A stretch of 64,000 nt of DNA, from contig OY720099.1 in the NCBI GenBank assembly GCA_963082875.1, positions 18,829,066 through 18,893,065 of the forward strand, given 5' to 3'. This document shows, piece after piece, positions 62,453-64,000 of the stretch. Within the stretch, counting starts at the first letter, position 1. Each line of letters opens with the position of its first letter. The notes under the pieces are model-generated. The model was not told where the DNA came from and ran no database searches. It worked only from the letters and a program-made list of their open reading frames with translations. This DNA comes from Corella eumyota. Lineage: Eukaryota > Chordata > Ascidiacea > Phlebobranchia > Corellidae. A program made the translations under genes and the position numbers.

Positions 62453-63383
62453 TTTTACTTTATATCATCTATATATTTTTATTTTCTTACATTTTTATTT
62501 TTAATTTTTTTGCCATATATTTTCTTAAATACTAAATTGTAAATATTTAAAAAGAAAAACAGTTTTTATGTATTTTATGCATTTTTTATTAGATTGTAGC
62601 CATGTTCTTAATCTTGTGAATGTTTTATGATTTATGTATTCTAAAATTTTTAATTTAAAACATTAGTAATAAAAACGTGTATATTAAATTTATATTTAAA
62701 CTAAAATTAAGTCTGTGCTTCCAGGCTTCTAAATAAAGTTTGTTTTATTAGCTGTTAAATTTAGAAAGTTTGGTTAAGTTTTGTTTTTGCAAGTAACATA
62801 ATTGCAATATGTTTGAATTAAGTTTAACTATTTGGTATTGTTCCGTAAAGTATTTGTTTGGCAAATGTTTAAAGGAAAAAAGAATGTGTTTATTTATTTT
62901 GGTATAATTTGTTTTAAAATCATACAGAATATAATTGCAACCTGGCTTTTGTTTTAAGTATAAAACTTTATTAAAATGCAAACGAAACTTTACAAAATAA
63001 CAAAAAGTAAAATTTTACTGTGTCAAAACAAGATTTGCATTTTTAACATGGGCATACTATGTACATAATCTTTATAGTGCATAACCTAAATGTACATTTT
63101 TATTATTGACTAGCACATAAAATAATTTTTTAAAGTTAACAAATAAATAATTTACCAAATTAAACCTTAGTGCCTATTTAATGACTGGTTAAATAAATAG
63201 GTGTTTAGGTTAAAGTCAATAAATGGTAATTGAAATATTATTGTTAAGTTAATATTTAACATTTTGGTAAAAGAATAAATGTATAACAAACAATGCATGT
63301 GTTGGAAGTACGTTTATTTTGTAGTCTTTTTATAAGTTAGTGTTGTTGGCCTACACATAGAGAAGTAAATTGTGAGTTGAATA
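62453..63383. other. B3-B2' intergenic region
   Basis: Copy of the B1-B2 spacer; its later part is closer to 18,600-19,373 than to the spacer after B1'. AATAAA occurs near 62,730. No gene seen. Confidence 0.6.
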
Positions 63384-64000
63384 ATGAGATATATTGCTAT
63401 TCGTGATTATTATTGCACTTCTTCTACTGAGCTTTCTTTTAAAACTGGAGAAATATTGATTGTATATAGCAAGTAAGTAAAGTTAGTTTTTAATGCTGTT
63501 TTTGGACACAACCTAAAATGTTTATTTAATACAGGGAAGGAACTCTATGGGAAGCAAGGCATTTGGTTTCAGGAGAATGTGGAATAGTTCCTAGTGATTG
63601 TCTAACTTCTGCAACTACTTATCAAAAAGAAGAGTAAGTTGCTTATTATACAAAAATTATTATATGAAAAAAAGAGTAAAATATTAAGCTTTTTGTTGGT
63701 CTAATATGCTATGCCTTTAATGTATTAAATATATGTTATAAAAGACTAAAAATAATATTGATTTTAGTGCACATTGGTCTTTTAGGTATATGTGTTTTAC
63801 TACATTATTATGCAGCTTTAATGTTTAATTTATTGTGTGTACTTTTTAACTTTAACCTAACTAGATGGTTTTATGGGAAAATTTCAAGATGGGATTGCAG
63901 AAAACTGTTAAAAAACGCAAACAATTCTGTGGGAACATTTCTTGTTCGAAATGGCTTTTTTAAACAAGGTACGCACAATAAAGTTAATTTATTTGTAAAT
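63384..64000 (+). CDS. B2': start of a second B2-type gene, cut by the window end
   Basis: Exons 63384-63472, 63535-63633 and 63865-63968 match B2 exons 1-3 and keep frame through SH3 (AIRDYY, ELSFKTGE) and the first part of SH2 (WFYGKISR, FLVRNG). The window ends in intron 3. By position it is the B2 member of the right-hand duplicated block, so a TIR domain is expected beyond the window (inference). Confidence 0.85.

Overview
This is AT-rich animal DNA. Every recognisable host gene has many short exons with GT-AG introns. Dense copies of a tRNA-derived SINE, a hAT DNA transposon and MITE-like elements lie among them. An invertebrate is likely. The ARM-TIR family and the SINE-rich, compact introns made me think of a tunicate, but that is a low-confidence guess and no sequence here proves the taxon.

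The window is a tandem array of one gene family. Each member starts with a Src-type SH3 domain and SH2 domain. A long all-helical region follows, resembling the armadillo (ARM) part of invertebrate ARM-TIR proteins. One class ('B', 17 exons, 714-723 aa) adds a C-terminal TIR domain. The other class ('A', 13 exons, 534-566 aa) stops at the exon boundary where the TIR exons would begin. In order: A1 (2217-6595), A2 (7681-10981), B1 (12353-18357), B2 (19374-24507), a hAT transposon (25415-30654), A3 (33551-37372), A1' (40305-44680, with a premature stop), A2' (45756-49072), B1' (50438-56344), a chimeric broken copy B3 (57171-62452), and the start of B2' (63384 to the window end). I placed exons by hand from splice sites and reading phase. 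A1, A2, B1, B2, A2' and B1' each give one unbroken frame, and A3 does if one weak donor is used.

A1-A2-B1 and A1'-A2'-B1' are near-identical, about 38.09 kb apart, so the locus grew by recent segmental duplication. The copies are also mosaics: B1' has a diverged middle (about 51.5-53.7 kb) between near-identical flanks, and exon 15 and the intron-16 SINE mark exchange between B copies. SINEs sit mostly in introns and serve as dated markers.

The hAT element has matching 14-bp terminal inverted repeats, a transposase with two frame breaks, a 52-bp minisatellite, and what looks like a second, spliced gene for a 123-aa RGG-box, charged-helix protein. Its right end is exactly where the A3 duplication block begins, and no 8-bp target duplication is visible.

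As a working picture (inference): SH3 and SH2 would link tyrosine-kinase signalling to an ARM-TIR effector, possibly an NAD-cleaving one. TIR-less A proteins could act as adaptors or decoys. Copy-number growth, domain loss and gene conversion resemble immune or cell-death gene families.
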